DNA of 64,000 nt from Earliella scabrosa (lineage: Eukaryota; Basidiomycota; Agaricomycetes; Polyporales; Polyporaceae): the NCBI GenBank assembly GCA_022605405.1, contig JABYQQ010000023.1, positions 682,001 to 746,000 on the forward strand, in the 5' to 3' direction. Numbering within the stretch: the first letter of the stretch is position 1; each line of letters starts with the position of its first letter. The translations under genes were made by a program, and so were the position numbers. The notes below the pieces were generated by a model. It was given only the letters and a program-made list of their open reading frames with translations. It ran no database searches and was not told the DNA's origin. Below are positions 59,542 to 64,000 of this stretch, piece after piece.

Positions 59542-60540
59542 CATTCAGTAACAATCCACAGTATTGTGTACCATTCTGGCTCACTAAACGCCAGGATTGT
59601 GGCCCATTCGAGTTCGATCGAGTGAAATATTTTAATTTGTTGATGGCCCGATCGAATATGCATCAGCTTCCCAATAGATAACTTCGATCGAACGGCTCTG
59701 AGCAGCCTAATAATGGGTCTGCACACCCACCCAGCTGTCAGATAAGTAATGCCCGGGCGGCGGGGCGGCGGGCGGCAATTCACCGGGCAGAATTCAAATG
59801 TATTGGTTGAGGAGTCCGATCGACTTGAACAAGTTGTTTTGCTGATAGTTCGATCGGATATGCCTCAGCTACCCAATACAGCATCTCGATCGAACAACTT
59901 GTGAGTGACGCTGAGGGTGGCTATCAGTAATGGATCTACACATCCGCCCGGTCAATAATTCAGATAATACCTGGGCGGCTACCCAGCAGGGCCGGGCGGG
60001 CAGTATATGTGGACACACTACTATGTTCGATCGACATAATGCAGTTGCTTGGACGGTGTTCCGATTGGCCTGATGTAATGGATTAAATAGTATTTCGATT
60101 GATCTGATATACTTGCTTGAATTCTGTTCCGATCGAATGGCCACATGGCTTGGTGACTGGCATCGATCGGACCTTGTATTTATGTCAATACTGTGGCCCG
60201 AACGAATCCATTACCATCACTGTGATTATGGCCCGAACGGATCTACATACTTTGCAGCAAATTGATGTTGATCGAATGTACAATATTGCCTTTCCACTGG
60301 TCCGATCGAGGTCATCGCATGGCCAAGAAGACAAGTCGATCGAACACACATTTGTTTATAAATCTGAGACATGTTCATAAATGTGTTTAGAACGAGCCAA
60401 CAACATGAGCAGTTACTATGTCCGATCGAAAATGCATATGGTGAAGCCATGTATTTGGATCCAGACACTGTTGTGACCAGATATACTATTCAATCGAAAT
60501 GACAGCATAGTCAGAGGTCTACTTCGATCGGATAATTGGT
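59541..60540. repeat. AT-rich region with GATCGA-rich diverged repeats
   Basis: Base composition changes sharply from the genic DNA to the left. Segments at about 59641-59770 and 59840-59975 are diverged copies of each other: gatcga-tatgc.tcagct.cccaata, then tcgatcgaac, then aatgg.tct.cacac.c..cc, then gcccgggcgg or cctgggcgg. Motifs of the type TCGATCGA or CGATCGAA recur through to 60540. No open frame of interest is present. Confidence 0.7.
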
Positions 60541-61690
60541 TGGCCTGTTACAGGATTGCTAGACCCGCCCGGGAAATGACCGGGCCAGAACTGAGGGCGC
60601 CCGGAGTGGTCTATGTTTGTGTTACAGTATTACTAGACCCGCCCGGGAAATTACTGGGCCAGAACTGAGGGTGCCCGGAGTAGTAGACATTTGTATTGTA
60701 GTGTTTCTAGACCCGCCCGGAAAATTCCCGGGCCAGAACTGAGGGCGCCCGGAGTGATATACAATTTTGTTGTAGTGTTTCTAGACTTGCCCGGAAAATG
60801 ACCGGGCCAAAACTGAGAGTGCCCAGAGTGGTAGACATTTATATAGTAGCGTTCCTAGACCTGCCCGGAAAATTACCGGGCCAGAACTAAGGGTGCCTGG
60901 AGTGTTCTCTACTGTTGTTACAATGTTTCTAGACCCGCCCGAAAAATTACCGGGCCAGAACTGAGGGTGCCCGGAGTGATATACAATTTTATTGTAGTGT
61001 TTCTAGACCCGCCCGGAAAATTCCCGGGCCAGAACTCAGAGTGCCCGGAGTGGTGTACATTTTTATTGTAGTGTTTCTAGACCCGCCCGGAAAATTCCCG
61101 GGCCAGAACTCAGAGTGCCCGGAGTGGTGTACATTTTTATTGTAGTGTTCCTAGACCCGCCCGGAAAATTCCCGGGCCAGAACTGAGGGCGCCCGGAGTG
61201 ATATACAATTTTGTTGTAGTGTTTCTAGACCTGCCCGGAAAATGACCGGGCCAAAACTGAGAGTGCCCAGAGTGGTAGACATTTATATAGTAGCGTTCCT
61301 AGACCTGCCCGGGAAATTAGTGGGTTGGAACTGAGGGTGCCTGGAGTGGTCTATGTTTTTGTTACAACGTTACTATACCTGCCCAAGAAATTACTGGGCC
61401 AGAACATAGAGTGCCTCGAGTGTTCTATATTGTTCTATATTGTTGTTACAGTGTTACTAGACCCCCCCCCCAGAAAATTACTGGGCCAGAACTGAGGGTG
61501 CCTGGAGTGGTGTACATTTTCATTGTAGTGTTACTAGACCCGCCCGGAAAATTACTGGGCCAGAACTGAAGATGCCCAGAGTGTTCCACATTTTGTTACA
61601 GTGTTAGGAGACCCGCCCGAGAAATTATTGGGTGGAACTGAGGGTGCCCAAAGTGTTCTATATTCTTGTTACAGTGTTAATTACATCTGC
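60541..61690. repeat. 74-bp minisatellite, about 14-15 units
   Basis: Starts of the agacccgcccgg element fall at 60561, 60635, 60709, 60783, 60857, 60931, 61005, 61079, 61153, 61227, 61301 and about 61375, an exact 74-bp spacing. More degenerate units follow to about 61690. Each unit has a near-palindromic core (gcccggaaaattcccgggc) and an agaactgagggtgcccgg half. One unit (about 61461) has an expanded run of C that breaks the period. No coding frame persists. Confidence 0.92.
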
Positions 61691-62790
61691 AGACAATCAC
61701 TATATCAATATTAGAGCTGCACAGAGTATCATGTATTGTTGTGAGAGAACAAATAGATGTCTCAAGGGAGCGGCTGGGCACAGTGTATTGGCAATATGAC
61801 AAGTCAGTCTATTGGTGACATTCCATTAAAGTGCCTACCACACCACAAAGCACTGGTTTTATCCTGCTTCAGTATCTCAGCTTCCAAATACAACAGATGC
61901 ACAGATTTGATACTATAGCACATATTCCCAGGACAGGTGTAATAACGGTGCTGAGAAGAGTGGTTATAAACGCTTCATGCCATTGTGGCATTATGCTGCT
62001 GATTGCCTGGTAATGGTTTGGGCAGACCTACTACTATCACTGAAATGAAAGTATGCAAGCACAGAATTCTCTGGGCAGCCTGACTTCTGATTCAATCATT
62101 GTTCAGACAGGTACCCGCAGCAAATGAACAGCATTCTCCAAGCAAGCCCAGCAACACTATTACGATTGATGAGTTTACGAATTAATCGTTCTTATGGGGA
62201 GCTTTTGGCCCGGCGCTTGTGACGCAACTCGATCACCGTGGGAAAAGTTTTTGTTACCCTTCCATACAACTTATGTCATCTCAGGTAACAAAATTACTTA
62301 CTTTTAGACGCCCACCACAGGGTTAGGGTTAGGATTTCTTACTCGTTTCTTACCACTGGACACAGCCACATTGACTACTTTTCTTATGCTCTCCCCCGCG
62401 GCTCGGCTGCTGGTTGGGCCAGCGCTTGTCACTCAAGCGTGTATACTGCGAGTCATTCTTTCTACAATCAGTAGTAATGTGTTTACTTATTAGTTCCCGC
62501 CGGCGCTTTACTGCGATATGTATTGCACCGTCACGCCTATTGTCTCTGTCGTGTAGAACGCGATGTTAGATTAGTTACAGTACATTACATGGTGATGTGA
62601 TAGTTCGTGTAGATAGTTCGTGCAGATAGTTCGCCTGGGTCGCATAGTTCGATCAAGTCACTCACGAGCTGTCGCGCATGTTATCGTATACTTGCTCTTA
62701 TTCCGGCTACAGCTACATTACAAAGTCCTTTGATACGCTCCTGATGCCTAATGCTACATGCGTGTGTTGCAAGTCCTTCGTAGTCCGTGT
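61691..62790. other. Non-coding AT-rich region
   Basis: No gene is supported. There is a short (TTAGGG)-like stretch near 62320. Two ggcc..gcgcttgt..c patches lie near 62207 and 62417. A short tandem repeat of a gatagttcg(t/c) element lies at about 62598-62650. Confidence 0.5.
62598..62650. repeat. Short tandem repeat, about 13-bp unit
   Basis: Three adjacent copies of a gatagttcg-type 13-mer (gatagttcgtgta, gatagttcgtgca, gatagttcgcctg), then a fourth degenerate one, occupy this stretch. Its significance is unknown. Confidence 0.6.
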
Positions 62791-64000
62791 CTACTCTAGT
62801 TCGCCTTCCTCCAAGTCATCCGAATCTCTAGGCACCGGGAATACAACGTCGATGATACGATCGCAATAATGTTCATGGGCCCTATAAAAGGCCAGTCCAC
62901 CCTTGTGGAACATGAGTCCGTTCTTCCATCGATTCGCGGTCAGTGGGCGTCCCTCGTTGCTCCTGATCATGTCGAGACGGTTCCTGAACCACACCTCATT
63001 GTCGGCGGTCCAGAAGCCATGGTTGCGCGAACTTTTATCCCAATGCGTTGGTGATGGCCACCACGATGCCTGCCCCTTGTGCTCACCCGAATGTTCGCCT
63101 GCAATGAAAGTTCGTTAGTATGTTAGTAGGTCAAAAGTTCGGTTTACACACGGTTTGGGATAGAGTACACTCCACAGATGACGGACAGCTCGTCCGGCGT
63201 GAGGTGGTCGTCGTAGAGCGGATCCTGCCTGCTGGGGGCCAAGAACTCGTGCCCGTAGACATGACATTCTTCTGAAGGGCCAGCGGTGGCGCGTCCGATC
63301 GCATCCGATCCCAAGAGTTCGAGGGCTATCCTCCAGACAATCCCTCCATGGAGTATGGCTGCCCTCGCTCGTGGCTTGATCAACAGCGCTCTGGCCCGTT
63401 CCTCGTATGCCCTGTACTCTGTCTTCCCAGCGTACTTTGCAAAATCGTAGGGTCGACGTCCGAGGGTTGTACATGGGGCGATATGCGCTTTGAACTTGCG
63501 ACGCGGGTCCTCGTGTTGCAGCGTAGCGAATCTCATCCCGCGCAGCGCGAGGTATTCGGCAGCTGCCACGCATGATCTGATGCTGTGCCGGCGAACCAGT
63601 TCCAGGGCATTGCGAGCGTCGGTGGCGATCATCCAGTCCGTCTCGTCGTTCCTGTACGTGATCCCGAAATGCGTGTTGCCGTCGAGCGTGAGGCGAGTGA
63701 CATGCAAGGAGGGGTGAATAGCGTGCGCCGCCCCGATCCAGCGATTCGATGCTGTGTTCATGTCACTGATCACTCCAGGCAGGAACGGCGCCTCATTTGC
63801 AGGCGGTTCGACCAGAGCGAGCACGTATCCACACGCCGCTTTGACGAGCATTACGGGCATGGTGTCGTCTTCGAGTTGGCCGAAGTATCGCAACACTTGC
63901 CCTTTGTGCAGCTTGTCATAGTTTACTCCGGCGGTTGGGACGACCTCGGGGATGATACCGAACCGGAACCACGATATCTCGTGGGTGAAAGATGTCAGAT
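62791..64000 (-). CDS. Conserved fungal protein of unknown function, 5' end outside window
   Basis: Two exons are visible: 63152 to beyond 64000, and 62791-63098. The intron 63099-63151 joins PN|REHSGEHKG in frame. The frame stays open to the right edge (the last codons before 63896 read VVPTAGVNYDKLHKGQ), so the gene is incomplete at its 5' end and no start can be set. At least 480 codons' worth of sequence was not visible; the visible part is about 390 residues. It has a Trp-rich patch (ASWWPSPTHWDKSSRNHGFW), several HxxH-like histidines and an acidic end (SDDLEEGELE). I recall similar proteins as repeated in polypore genomes, but I cannot test that here. No domain is recognised. Confidence 0.6.

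Noticed and set aside
60541..61690. A CRISPR-like array.
   Set aside because: The units are contiguous 74-bp tandem repeats without unique spacers, in a fungal nuclear genome. This is a minisatellite.
62315..62345. A telomere at gggttagggttagg.
   Set aside because: Only two or three copies of the motif are present and coding sequence continues beyond it. At most it is a short interstitial telomere-like sequence.

Overview
The window is nuclear DNA of a filamentous basidiomycete, most likely an Agaricomycete and probably a polypore (inference). The signs are many 48-60 nt GT/AG introns, roughly 55-60% GC, and typical Agaricomycete families: NACHT-type NLRs, Ure2p-like GSTs, CON-6, F-box and BTB proteins. 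I saw no rRNA, tRNA, CRISPR array or bacterial-style operon, but no tRNA search was run. Gene models were built by hand. For the GSTs, XPF, MFS, BTB, CON-6 and NLR1 the summed exon lengths are multiples of three.

Region 1 (1 to about 31.4 kb) is a tandem array of three diverged segmental units. Each carries one minus-strand NLR gene (NLR1 2099-4615, NLR2 16465-18987, NLR3 24957-27455). Long noncoding stretches separate the genes and are themselves repeated between units. The array continues past the left edge, because base 1 already aligns to the start of unit 2. Units 2 and 3 carry a decayed dynein light chain (LC8) gene just downstream of the NLR, and unit 1 lacks it. NLR1 looks mosaic: its N-terminal exons and upstream flank resemble NLR3, while its NACHT exon and downstream flank resemble NLR2.

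Region 2 (31.8-38 kb) holds two convergent EthD-like paralogues, an F-box protein gene with an unresolved frame break, and a BTB/POZ protein whose BTB fold is split by a long low-complexity insert.

Region 3 (38.6-49.7 kb) is a cluster of five Ure2p-like glutathione S-transferase genes around a monocarboxylate-type MFS transporter, a plausible xenobiotic or redox detoxification cluster. A 2,061-bp tandem duplication that looks perfect created a chimeric GST (GST4) by unequal crossover between GST3 and GST5.

Region 4 (50.9-59.5 kb) has a membrane-anchored coiled-coil protein, a complete 13-exon XPF/Rad1 DNA-repair nuclease gene, a small CON-6 protein, and a sugar-porter gene that has lost its 5' half.

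Region 5 (59.5-64 kb) is more AT-rich and repetitive. It has GATCGA-rich diverged repeats, a 74-bp minisatellite of about 14-15 units, unannotated sequence, and the 3' part of a gene of unknown function that runs off the right edge.
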